The notes under the pieces: model-generated | What the model saw: the letters and a program-made list of their open reading frames with translations, nothing else | Told to the model about the DNA's origin: nothing | Databases searched by the model: none | Shown: positions 44,901-53,362 of the stretch, one piece after another | Numbering within the stretch: the first letter of the stretch is position 1 | Layout: the number at the start of each line of letters is the position of its first letter | Translations under genes and position numbers: made by a program | Assembly (NCBI GenBank): GCA_963719855.1 | Contig: CAVRDK010000004.1 | Span: 496,001-560,000, forward strand | Direction of reading: 5' to 3' | Origin: CAIQPV01 sp963719855 | Lineage (GTDB): Bacteria; Pseudomonadota; Gammaproteobacteria; Burkholderiales; Gallionellaceae | DNA length: 64,000 nt

Positions 44901-47900
44901 CAACGCGGCCAAGAGCAACACGATGGGCGGAAGCGGCCAGACCTACGCGCTGGATGCCGTGACGGCGGATGCGGGCAGTTCGAACGGCGTGACCTGGACG
45001 GCGTTCCAGAACATCAGCGACGCGACGGGCACGGTGAGCTTCGGCAACGCGGGCGGGCTGAGCGGGACGGCAGCGGCGCAGGTTCTGGATTACTCGGGCT
45101 ATGGCAGCAACGTGACGGTGGGTCTGACCGGCGCGAACGCGGGCACAGCCACGGCGACTGGCGGCTTCAGCGGCGTGAGCACGATCACGGGCAACGCGGC
45201 CAAGAACAACACGATGGGCGGAAGCGGCCAGACCTACGCGCTGGACGCCGTGACGGCGGATGCGGGCAGTTCGAACGGCGTGACCTGGACGGCGTTCCAG
45301 AACATCAGCGACGCGACGGGCACGGTGAGCTTCGGCAACGCGGGCGGGCTGAGCGGGACGGCAGCGGCGCAGGTTCTGGATTACTCGGGCTATGGCAGCA
45401 ACGTGACGGTGGGTCTGACCGGCGCGAACGCGGGCACAGCCACGGCGACTGGCGGCTTCAGCGGCGTGAGCACGATCACGGGCAACGCGGCCAAGAGCAA
45501 CACGATGGGCGGAAGCGGCCAGACCTACGCGCTGGATGCCGTGACGGCGGATGCGGGCAGTTCGAACGGCGTGACCTGGACGGCGTTCCAGAACATCAGC
45601 GACGCGACGGGAACGGTGAGCTTCGGCAACGCGGGCGGGCTGAGCGGGACGGCAGCGGCGCAGGTTTCTGGATTACTCGGGCTATGGCAGCAACGTGACG
45701 GTGGGTCTGACCGGCGCGAACGCGGGCACAGCCACGGCGACTGGCGGCTTCAGCGGCGTGAGCACGATCACGGGCAACGCGGCCAAGAGCAACACGATGG
45801 GCGGAAGCGGCCAGACCTACGCGCTGGATGCCGTGACGGCGGATGCGGGCAGTTCGAACGGCGTGACCTGGACGGCGTTCCAGAACATCAGCGACGCGAC
45901 GGGAACGGTGAGCTTCGGCAACGCGGGCGGGCTGAGCGGGACGGCAGCGGCGCAGGTTCTGGATTACTCGGGCTATGGCAGCAACGTGACGGTGGGTCTG
46001 ACCGGCGCGAACGCGGGCACAGCCACGGCGACTGGCGGCTTCAGCGGCGTGAGCACGATCACGGGCAACGCGGCCAAGAGCAACACGATGGGCGGAAGCG
46101 GCCAGACCTACGCGCTGGATGCCGTGACGGCGGATGCGGGCAGTTCGAACGGCGTGACCTGGACGGCGTTCCAGAACATCAGCGACGCGACGGGAACGGT
46201 GAGCTTCGGCAACGCGGGCGGGCTGAGCGGGACGGCAGCGGCGCAGGTTCTGGATTACTCGGGCTATGGCAGCAACGTGACGGTGGGTCTGACCGGCGCG
46301 AACGCGGGCACAGCCACGGCGACTGGCGGCTTCAGCGGCGTGAGCACGATCACGGGCAACGCGGCCAAGAGCAACACGATGGGCGGAAGCGGCCAGACCT
46401 ACGCGCTGGATGCCGTGACGGCGGATGCGGGCAGTTCGAACGGCGTGACCTGGACGGCGTTCCAGAACATCAGCGACGCGACGGGAACGGTGAGCTTCGG
46501 CAACGCGGGCGGGCTGAGCGGGACGGCAGCGGCGCAGGTTCTGGATTACTCGGGCTATGGCAGCAACGTGACGGTGGGTCTGACCGGCGCGAACGCGGGC
46601 ACAGCCACGGCGACTGGCGGCTTCAGCGGCGTGAGCACGATCACGGGCAACGCGGCCAAGAGCAACACGATGGGCGGAAGCGGCCAGACCTACGCGCTGG
46701 ATGCCGTGACGGCGGATGCGGGCAGTTCGAACGGCGTGACCTGGACGGCGTTCCAGAACATCAGCGACGCGACGGGAACGGTGAGCTTCGGCAACGCGGG
46801 CGGGCTGAGCGGGACGGCAGCGGCGCAGGTTCTGGATTACTCGGGCTATGGCAGCAACGTGACGGTGGGTCTGACCGGCGCGAACGCGGGCACAGCCACG
46901 GCGACTGGCGGCTTCAGCGGCGTGAGCACGATCACGGGCAACGCGGCCAAGAGCAACACGATGGGCGGAAGCGGCCAGACCTACGCGCTGGATGCCGTGA
47001 CGGCGGATGCGGGCAGTTCGAACGGCGTGACCTGGACGGCGTTCCAGAACATCAGCGACGCGACGGGAACGGTGAGCTTCGGCAACGCGGGCGGGCTGAG
47101 CGGGACGGCAGCGGCGCAGGTTCTGGATTACTCGGGCTATGGCAGCAACGTGACGGTGGGTCTGACCGGCGCGAACGCGGGCACAGCCACGGCGACTGGC
47201 GGCTTCAGCGGCGTGAGCACGATCACGGGCAACGCGGCCAAGAGCAACACGATGGGCGGAAGCGGCCAGACCTACGCGCTGGATGCCGTGACGGCGGATG
47301 CGGGCAGTTCGAACGGCGTGACCTGGACGGCGTTCCAGAACATCAGCGACGCGACGGGCACGGTGAGCTTCGGCAACGCGGGCGGGCTGAGCGGGAACGT
47401 GACGGCGGCCACGCTGAACTACAGCAGCTATGGCAGCCCAGTGTCGATCAACCAGCAAACGACCACCGCCACCGGCATCACGGGAACCTTCAGCGGAATC
47501 GGAGCGGTCGTTGGTAACGGCGCGAACACCACCATCACCGGTGCAGACACGGGCGAGATATTCAGCGTAACCGGCGCTGATGCCGGTACGGCAGGGACAC
47601 TGGCCTTCACCGGCGTGGGTAATCTGATTGGTGGCAACGGCGATGACACCTTCACGCTGGCTGGCGGCACTCTATCCGGCGCAATTGACGGCGGCTTGGG
47701 TGTCAACACTCTGGTTGGTGACAACGTAGTTAATACTTGGACGATCACCGGCACGAACTCTGGCACGGTGACCGGCGTAACCGGCGGCTTCGCCAATATT
47801 GAAAACTTTACCGTAAGTTCAGCTCCAGCTTTAATTTTAGCTCCAGCTCCAGGTGTAATACAACAGGTGACATCACAGATCATCACAACTATGACCGCCG

Positions 47901-48205
47901 CGACCACAGATGGCTCATCCAGCGGCCCAGTCATAAATGCTAATGAGGTAACTAGCAGCACAGGTGCAACAGGCGCTGGCAGTACCTCCACGCTGGGTGT
48001 ATTTGGTTCATCTGGAGGCACAATCGGCGGCACGCCTGGAGCTTTTGGCGGTACGGACGCTACAACTACAACAGAGAATGGACAGTCCGGAAGCGGGGAT
48101 GCCAGTTCTGGTGGTGAAGGGAACGGAGACAACGGCAAGGGTGGTACTGCCAATGGTAAAGATGACAGCAAGAGTACAAAAAATGCTAAACCTGAAAAGT
48201 GTTGA
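41968..48205 (+). CDS. Secreted filamentous-hemagglutinin-like adhesin (TpsA) with twelve 291-bp repeats; one frameshift
   Basis: Read as one gene of about 2,078 residues. The extended signal peptide (ASLNHIFRTIWSDALNTWVA, then a hydrophobic core ending AQA near residue 75) and the TPS secretion domain (NPIGAQVVNGTVNINQSGN, NPAGIMVGQGA) identify a TpsA protein, exported by the adjacent TpsB. After a beta-helix region come twelve units of about 97 residues (LDYSGYGSNVTVGLTGANAG...). An extra T at 45665-45667 shifts the frame: the first frame then runs to a stop at 47517, while the original frame reopens to 48205. The C-terminus is Gly/Ser/Lys-rich and ends KPEKC; the terminal Cys may help anchoring, as in HMW-type adhesins. 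Confidence 0.8.
43918..47413 (+). repeat. Twelve tandem 291-bp coding repeats inside the adhesin gene
   Basis: Units start at 43918 (294 bp, most diverged), 44212, 44503, 44794, 45085, 45376, 45668, 45959, 46250, 46541, 46832 and 47123; a decayed thirteenth begins at 47414. Units 2-12 differ at only a few positions (AAC/AGC, GAC/GAT, GGGCACG/GGGAACG). Units 6-11 look identical apart from the extra T before unit 7. This points to recent expansion or gene conversion. The unit length is a multiple of three and other frames are open, so large false open frames run on both strands. Confidence 0.95.
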
Positions 48206-48971
48206 TGAACTAACTAGCCATTCGACTAGGCCGTCAAAAAACGCCAGCCAAGTCGCTGGTTATACTTTGTTTTGCCTGGTAGGCTTGCTCCTTCCCGCCT
48301 TGGCTTGGGCGGAGAGCGTGGGCACGATTACGCACTTGGGCGGCATCATCCGCGCGACGCGCGCGGATGGTACGAGCAAGTTGCTTTCGGTCAAGTCGGA
48401 AATAATGGAAGGCGATACCCTGAAAACCGAGGAGGATACTTTCGCTCGCATCAAGTTTGTGGATGGCGGAGAAGTAGTGTTGCGGCCTGAGACGGTGTTT
48501 AAGGTGGATGCCTACTCTTACCGGCCTGTTGCTGAACCGGAGCATAAGGACAATATCTTGTTCAGCCTGATCAAGGGTGGGCTGCGCTCGGTGACGGGTC
48601 TGCTCGGCAAGCGCAACCCGGATGCCTTCAAAATGAACACGGCGGCGGCGACCATCGGTATTCGCGGCACCCACTTCGGCGCGCTCTTGTGCAACAACGA
48701 CTGCGCCAACATTCCAACTGTCTCCGGCCAAGCGCCGGGGAATGGGTTATATACCGACACGGCTTCAGGCAAGACCATCATAACCAACGCCGCTGGTTCC
48801 ATCGAGGTGCCTGCCGGTTCTTTCAGTTTTACACCCGGCTCCAATGTCGCTCCCAAGCTGGTGCCGCCTTCGCAGGGCATACAGGTAACCATGCCCCCTG
48901 CCATCAGCAGCAATAAGGGCAATGGCAGCGGTATGGGTACATCCGATAGCAATTCTTGTACAGTGAAGTAG
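48183..48971 (+). CDS. Secreted FecR-domain protein downstream of the adhesin
   Basis: A 262-residue protein. With ATG 48183 it has a 43-residue leader whose hydrophobic part is LFCLVGLLLPALAWA, then a FecR-type domain (about 45-150; GTITHLGGIIRATRADGTSK, TFARIKFVDGGEVVLRP) and TIGIRGTHFGALLC. The leader residues before the hydrophobic part are encoded by hairpin repeat copy C. It overlaps the 3' end of tpsA by 23 bp, so expression is probably coupled. It lacks a cytoplasmic anti-sigma segment, so it is not a classical FecR regulator. A role in surface display or assembly of the adhesin is a guess from position. Confidence 0.75.
   Translation: MLNLKSVDELTSHSTRPSKNASQVAGYTLFCLVGLLLPALAWAESVGTITHLGGIIRATRADGTSKLLSVKSEIMEGDTLKTEEDTFARIKFVDGGEVVLRPETVFKVDAYSYRPVAEPEHKDNILFSLIKGGLRSVTGLLGKRNPDAFKMNTAAATIGIRGTHFGALLCNNDCANIPTVSGQAPGNGLYTDTASGKTIITNAAGSIEVPAGSFSFTPGSNVAPKLVPPSQGIQVTMPPAISSNKGNGSGMGTSDSNSCTVK
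48202..48264 (-). repeat. Dispersed hairpin repeat, copy C (within coding sequence)
   Basis: On the minus strand it reads TATAACCAGCGACTTGGC... to ...GGCTAGTTAGTTCATCAA. It spans the tpsA stop codon and codes for about 21 residues (DELTSHSTRPSKNASQVAGY) of the FecR-domain protein leader. Confidence 0.75.
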
Positions 48972-48985
48972 AAGCCCGCTTTGTT

Positions 48986-49140
48986 CCTTCCCCCATGCAG
49001 GGGTAACCAATGACTTGCTGCGTTTTTTGCAGCTTAGTCAGATGGCTAGTTAGTTCATCAGAAGGTTAGGATGGGGGTAGAAGTGGTGAAATAACGCGTT
49101 TCTACCCCCTCCCCAGCCCTCCCCCTGCAAGGGGGAGGGG
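48986..49140. repeat. C/G-rich palindromic repeat module R4
   Basis: CCTTCCCCCATGCAGGGG, the AGGATGGGGGTAGAAGTGG and TTTCTACCCCCTCCCC segments and CCCTCCCCCTGCAAGGGGG are shared with R1, R3 and R5. Hairpin copy D is nested in it. The right flank GCGAAGATTC matches the R2 left flank inverted. It lies between fecR and the convergent ketosynthase gene. Confidence 0.65.
49004..49061 (+). repeat. Dispersed hairpin repeat, copy D
   Basis: A shorter, more diverged copy (TAACCAATGACTTGCTGCG... to ...GGCTAGTTAGTTCATCAG). CTGC/GCAG arms form the inner stem. Inserted in R4 at the same relative point as copy B in R3. Confidence 0.7.
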
Positions 49141-49177
49141 TTAGTTCGCGAAGATTCAAATGTTACTGTGTGCTAGG

Positions 49178-50419
49178 CTATTTTTCAAATCTTTTGGCAA
49201 TCAGCACCGCATTGCTGCCGCCGAAGGCGAATGAGTTAGACATCACCGCATTCAATTCGATATCGCGCCGCCCTACATTGGGCACGTAGTCAAGATCGCA
49301 TTCCGGGTCGGGCTGGTGCAGGTTGATGGTGGGCGGGATAGCTTGATGTTGCAGCGCCAATACGGTAGCCATGAATTCCACTGCGCCGGTCGCGCCCATC
49401 AGATGGCCGTGCATGGATTTGGTGGAGCTGACCGGCACGCGGTAGGCATGGTCGCCGAAGGCCAGTTTGATAGCTTTGGTTTCTTCGATGTCGCCAGCCA
49501 GTGTAGCCGTGCCGTGCGCATTGATATAGTGGATGTCCTGCGGCTGCATTCCCGCATCGCGCAGTGCGCTGAGTATTGCGCGTGTTTGCCCGGCGGCATC
49601 CGGCTTGGTGATGTGGCTGGCATCCGATGAGCAGTCATAACCGGCGATTTCCGCATATATATGCGCACCGCGCTGGATGGCGCGTTCGACATCTTCCAGC
49701 ACCAGCACCGCAGCACCTTCACCCAGCACCAGTCCGCTGCGGTCTTTGGCGAATGGTTTGCACGATGTGGCGGGGTCAGTGGCATCTTCCTGCGCCAGCG
49801 TGCGCAGTGCTTCCCACGCTTTCATCACGCCATGGGTGAGCATGGCTTCCGAACCTCCCGCCAGCATGATATCGGCGTAGCCATCCTTGATCCTGCGGTA
49901 AGCCTCGCCGATGGCAATGGCTGACGATGAGCAGGCCGTTGAATAAGTAACATTGGAGCCTTGCAGATGGTAGGCGAGCGACAGGTGCGAGGCCGCTGCG
50001 TTGTTCATCCCCAGCAGTACGCTCAATGGCTTGATGCGCGGGATTTCGCGCTGGAACACTTCGACGTAACCTTCTTCCAGTGTGCTTGCGCCGCCCATGC
50101 AGGTGCCCAGATAGACCCCGGCGCGCGACTGTTCGTGTTCCGCCAGTTCGAGTTGCGCATCCTTCACCGCTTGTTCCGCCGCAATCAATGCGAACTGGCT
50201 GAAGCGTTCAATGCCGGAGAGTTTGATCCTGGAAAAATGATCGGCGGGGTTGTATTCGCGCACCTGCGCGGCGATGCGGATGGAAAGTTTTTCGGTGAAA
50301 TCGGCTTGCACGCGTCCAATGCCGGAACGTCCAGCCATCAGGTTGTCGAAGAATTCGGCGGGATTTTTGCCAACCGGGGAAAAGACGCCCAGTCCGGTGA
50401 TGACGACGCGGCGAGTCAC
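49178..50419 (-). CDS. Beta-ketoacyl-ACP synthase (FabF/KAS II family)
   Basis: A 413-residue condensing enzyme that elongates acyl chains on acyl carrier protein. The Cys-His-His triad is present: TACSSS (Cys about 163), NAHGTAT (His about 302) and KSMHGHLMGATGA (His about 339). I start at GTG 50419 (TRRVVITGLGVFSPVGKN), which fits the family; the open frame upstream is repeat R5. It lacks a good ribosome-binding site. The neighbouring dedicated ACP and alpha/beta hydrolase suggest a specialised lipid pathway rather than housekeeping FabF, which normally sits in the fabD-fabG-acpP cluster. Confidence 0.85.
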   Translation of the reverse strand: MTRRVVITGLGVFSPVGKNPAEFFDNLMAGRSGIGRVQADFTEKLSIRIAAQVREYNPADHFSRIKLSGIERFSQFALIAAEQAVKDAQLELAEHEQSRAGVYLGTCMGGASTLEEGYVEVFQREIPRIKPLSVLLGMNNAAASHLSLAYHLQGSNVTYSTACSSSAIAIGEAYRRIKDGYADIMLAGGSEAMLTHGVMKAWEALRTLAQEDATDPATSCKPFAKDRSGLVLGEGAAVLVLEDVERAIQRGAHIYAEIAGYDCSSDASHITKPDAAGQTRAILSALRDAGMQPQDIHYINAHGTATLAGDIEETKAIKLAFGDHAYRVPVSSTKSMHGHLMGATGAVEFMATVLALQHQAIPPTINLHQPDPECDLDYVPNVGRRDIELNAVMSNSFAFGGSNAVLIAKRFEK

Positions 50420-50446
50420 GGTGCTATACGGCGAACAGCCGTACCA

Positions 50447-50569
50447 GTCCCTTCGCCCGTTGCAGAGGGGGAGAGCGAAGCGAGGAGGCAATTAGGATGG
50501 GGGTAGAAATAATGGGGAAGTGAAATTTCTACCCCCTCCCTAGCCCTCCCCCCTGCAAGGGGAAGGGGA
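50447..50569. repeat. C/G-rich palindromic repeat module R5
   Basis: Shares TTAGGATGGGGGTAGAA, ATTTCTACCCCCTCCC and CCCTCCCCCCTGCAAGG with R1, R3 and R4. It fills the space between the ACP and ketosynthase genes, and its end forms the last codons of the ACP gene. No nested hairpin here. Confidence 0.65.
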
Positions 50570-50804
50570 TTTTTTGTTCTGACACCAAGCGCTCCACGAT
50601 GTTGGCGATGTCCTGTATGGTCTTGATTTCGACCCGTTCGTCCGGTAGCTTGATGTGGAACTCATCTTCGATATTGAACATGAATTCGATCACCGACAGC
50701 GAATCCAGTCCGAGCGCCTCAAGCTGCGCCTCGGGCGTGAGGTCTTCTGCTTTCAGCTCGAATTGCTCTACCATCATGCGCTGTATGGTTTGCAGTGTGC
50801 TCAT
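50529..50804 (-). CDS. Acyl carrier protein (specialised), with a repeat-derived C-terminal tail
   Basis: A 91-residue ACP. The phosphopantetheine attachment Ser is in ALGLDSLSVIEFMF (about residue 35), followed by the usual EDEFHIKLPDERVE acidic helix. The natural domain ends near LVSEQK; the extra KIPFPLQGGGLGRG is encoded by repeat R5. It lies between the alpha/beta hydrolase (33 bp upstream) and the ketosynthase and probably serves them. Confidence 0.85.
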   Translation of the reverse strand: MSTLQTIQRMMVEQFELKAEDLTPEAQLEALGLDSLSVIEFMFNIEDEFHIKLPDERVEIKTIQDIANIVERLVSEQKIPFPLQGGGLGRG

Positions 50805-50837
50805 GTTTTCCTGTTCGCGGTATTTATATTAATAATC

Positions 50838-51713
50838 TTAAGCGGTGCGTACAAGGCTTAAGCGCGGTGCAGATGATACCACTGGCCAGCCATCCGCACT
50901 CAAACCAAGTGTGCGCTTTCCGGCAAGTTCATCAAAAAATTTGATGGTCTCATCGGCTACCCGTTCGCGCTCGTTGTCCATGGTGATGAGATGATAGCTG
51001 TCATGCAGCATGATCTTGTGCACTTTGTCGGAGCCGATGTGATTTACGACGAAATCGGCGCTGCGCGGTGTCGAGATGTCATCCTCGACAGCGTGGATGA
51101 TGAGCGCGGGAGCGGTCACCTTGTGCAGGTTGCGCTTGACCGATTTGATCAGCAACTCGGCCTCGTGAATGGCGGGGAGGCTCAGGTTGGCGGCGGCGGC
51201 AATGGCGGAAGCCTTGTGGTTCACCTCGCGGATTAGCCACTGTTGCAATTTTTCGTTTTTGATGCCAAACGGCGGGCGCCCTTTGTATTTGTAGATATGG
51301 CGGAACGGCGTGTAATAGCCGAGCGGCAGCATGAAGCGGTACCAGGGGATGCTCCAGCCATCGTAGAACAGGGTGGTGCCGAGCAGAGACAGCCCGCTGA
51401 TTTCCGCGCTGGCTTCCTCGGCCACGCTCAGCGCCAGCACCGCGCCTATACACAATCCGCCGACGGAGACAGTCTTGTACTGTCGCTTCATGTCGCGCAG
51501 TTCGAGCAGCACCTGACCGCGCCAATCGTGCCACGGCGTGACCGAAGCCGCAGTATCAGCCATATAGCCATAGCCCTTGAAGTGCGGTACGCGCACGCTG
51601 TAGCCCGCTCTGTGCAAGCGCTTGGCGATGGATTGCATCTCGATTGGCGTGCCTTGCAGGCCGTGTATCAGCAGGATCGCATGTTCGCCGTCTATTAGCT
51701 CAGTTTTTTTCAT
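50838..51713 (-). CDS. Alpha/beta hydrolase with Cys at the nucleophile position
   Basis: A 291-residue serine-hydrolase-fold protein resembling Est30-like carboxylesterases (LLIHGLQGTPIEM oxyanion loop). The nucleophile elbow reads GGLCIG (Cys about 88) instead of GxSxG. Candidate Asp (HAVEDDIST, about 211) and His (DSYHLI, about 241) complete a triad. A Cys nucleophile is known in dienelactone hydrolase and PHA synthase, so acyl transfer to or from the adjacent ACP is plausible. It heads the hydrolase-ACP-ketosynthase set. Confidence 0.8.
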   Translation of the reverse strand: MKKTELIDGEHAILLIHGLQGTPIEMQSIAKRLHRAGYSVRVPHFKGYGYMADTAASVTPWHDWRGQVLLELRDMKRQYKTVSVGGLCIGAVLALSVAEEASAEISGLSLLGTTLFYDGWSIPWYRFMLPLGYYTPFRHIYKYKGRPPFGIKNEKLQQWLIREVNHKASAIAAAANLSLPAIHEAELLIKSVKRNLHKVTAPALIIHAVEDDISTPRSADFVVNHIGSDKVHKIMLHDSYHLITMDNERERVADETIKFFDELAGKRTLGLSADGWPVVSSAPRLSLVRTA

Positions 51714-51838
51714 GGAAATTGGACTGGATTAAGTCAGATAATTCCAATTGATAGGGACTCGGATAGGGCAAAAAGTTTTGACTCTTTAATTCAAAGGGGT
51801 ACATTGTATCAACTTTGTTAAGTTGTCAAGGTTAAGAG

Positions 51839-51865
51839 TTGGCAAATAGGTCAGTGCGTTATAAT
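51839..51865 (+). promoter_or_regulatory. Candidate sigma70 promoter for the 88-residue protein and patatin operon
   Basis: A perfect TATAAT (51860-51865) with TTGGCA (51839-51844) at 15-bp spacing, one or two bases shorter than ideal. The predicted start is near 51872, leaving about 29 nt before the ATG at 51901. Confidence 0.45.
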
Positions 51866-51900
51866 CCGTATGGATTTTTAGGGAAGATTAAGGAAACGAT

Positions 51901-52167
51901 ATGCCGGAACAATTGATTGGACAAGAACTTAGCATGCTGCGCGAGGAGATGGAAATACTGATGGGCGAGCGTAGCCGCCTACTAAAAGTGGCGGGCGCAG
52001 CAGCCGTGCTGATGGCCAATACCGATGGCCGCGATTTGCCGACGGAAGCCGCCGAAGCCGCCGAAATGTTGTCAACATTGGTCAACGAATTGCCCGAGGA
52101 AACCTTGCAAGAGGCGCTCGAAAGCGTACACGCAGAGGTATCTCCGGGCGATCTGGGAATTTCCTGA
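51901..52167 (+). CDS. Small acidic helical protein of unknown function
   Basis: An 88-residue protein, start ATG 51901 with AAGGAA nine bases upstream. It looks mostly helical, with a possible coiled coil (about 8-28; LSMLREEMEILMGERSRL), an alanine-rich hydrophobic centre and an acidic C-terminal half. No known motif. It precedes the patatin gene by 16 bp, so the two are probably co-transcribed. Confidence 0.65.
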   Translation: MPEQLIGQELSMLREEMEILMGERSRLLKVAGAAAVLMANTDGRDLPTEAAEAAEMLSTLVNELPEETLQEALESVHAEVSPGDLGIS

Positions 52168-52183
52168 TGGCTGCAGGCTAAGC

Positions 52184-53362
52184 ATGGGACGCAAGCTGGC
52201 TCTGATTCTGTCCGGCGGCGGCGCGCGCGCTGCCTACCAAGTAGGTGTGTTGAAAGCGATTGCCGAGATGTTGCCGCACCACGCACATAATCCCTTCCCC
52301 ATCATTTGCGGCACATCGGCAGGCGCGCTTAATGCCGCCACTCTGGCGGTGAATGCGCAGAACTTTCGCAGGGGGGTGCAATATCTCACCAATATATGGA
52401 AAAATTTCCAGACCGATGATATTTACCGTTCCGATCCGGTTGGCGTATTCAATAACAGCGCCCGCTGGTTGACCGGCTTGTTGCTGAGCACGATGGGTAT
52501 CAACAAACTGAACAGAGTATCGCTGCTGGATAATGCGCCGCTGGTGAACTTGCTGAATGAAACCCTGCCCTGCGAGAAAATCCAGGAAAACATAGATGCC
52601 GGATTGCTGTACGCATTGAGCATCACCGCATCGGGTTATGGGTCGGGGCAATCGGTGACTTTCTATCAGGGCGCAAAGGGTATTCGGCCATGGCGACGGG
52701 CGCGCCGTCTGGGTATTCCCGCCAAGATCGATGCCCAACATTTGCTGGCTTCCTCGGCCCTGCCGTTTATTTTTCCGGCGGTACGTATACACCGAGAGTA
52801 TTTCGGCGACGGTTCGATGCGTCAGATCGCACCGATCAGTTCTGCACTGCATCTGGGAGCGAGCCGCGTGTTGATTATCGGGCTGGGGCAGGGCGGGCCG
52901 GAAACACCCAGGCGCAGGCAGATGGCTGATTATCCTTCGTTGGCGCATATCGCCGGCCATGCGCTGAACAGCATTTTTCTCGACAGCATGGAGGTGGATC
53001 TGGAACGCTTGCAGCGCATTAACCGCACCGTCAGCCTGATGCCGGAAGATATCAAACAGGCGGTCAATTTACGCCATGTCGATGCTCTGGTGATCGTCCC
53101 CAGCCAGCCCATCGACAGGCTGGCCGAGCGTTATCGCGCCAGCTTGCCGTGGACCATCCGCTTCCTTCTGCGCGGGGTGGGCGCGATGCGGCGTAGCGGG
53201 GCGAATCTGGTGAGCTATCTGCTGTTCGACAAGGGATTCTGTCGTGCGCTGATCGAGTTGGGATATCAGGATGCCTTGAAGCGCAAGGAAGAAATCCTGG
53301 CTTTTCTTGTCCATGAGCAAGAGGCTAAAGGGCAAGGCGTAGCAAGTAATATGCCGCAATGA
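52184..53362 (+). CDS. Patatin-like phospholipase
   Basis: A 392-residue lipid acyl hydrolase. Oxyanion loop SGGGARAAYQVG (about 10-21), nucleophile GTSAG (Ser about 45) and catalytic Asp in FGDGSMRQ give the Ser-Asp dyad. No signal peptide, so it is likely cytoplasmic or peripheral. I start at ATG 52184 because it puts the GGGxR motif at the usual distance; the open frame further upstream overlaps the preceding gene. Its stop overlaps the birA start (ATGA). Confidence 0.88.
   Translation: MGRKLALILSGGGARAAYQVGVLKAIAEMLPHHAHNPFPIICGTSAGALNAATLAVNAQNFRRGVQYLTNIWKNFQTDDIYRSDPVGVFNNSARWLTGLLLSTMGINKLNRVSLLDNAPLVNLLNETLPCEKIQENIDAGLLYALSITASGYGSGQSVTFYQGAKGIRPWRRARRLGIPAKIDAQHLLASSALPFIFPAVRIHREYFGDGSMRQIAPISSALHLGASRVLIIGLGQGGPETPRRRQMADYPSLAHIAGHALNSIFLDSMEVDLERLQRINRTVSLMPEDIKQAVNLRHVDALVIVPSQPIDRLAERYRASLPWTIRFLLRGVGAMRRSGANLVSYLLFDKGFCRALIELGYQDALKRKEEILAFLVHEQEAKGQGVASNMPQ

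Noticed and set aside
43918..47413. Regular tandem array that could be mistaken for CRISPR or a satellite
   Set aside because: Units are 291 bp, contiguous, without spacers, and encode a conserved 97-residue beta-repeat in frame with the adhesin.
45596..47458. 620-residue open frame on the minus strand across the adhesin repeats
   Set aside because: It is an antisense shadow: the 291-bp unit is a multiple of three and free of stops in this frame, so length says nothing. The Arg/Ala/His-rich product has no start context or plausible fold.
49178..50491. Longer ketosynthase starting at 50491
   Set aside because: The extra 24 residues are encoded by dispersed repeat R5 and are not part of the KAS family N-terminus.
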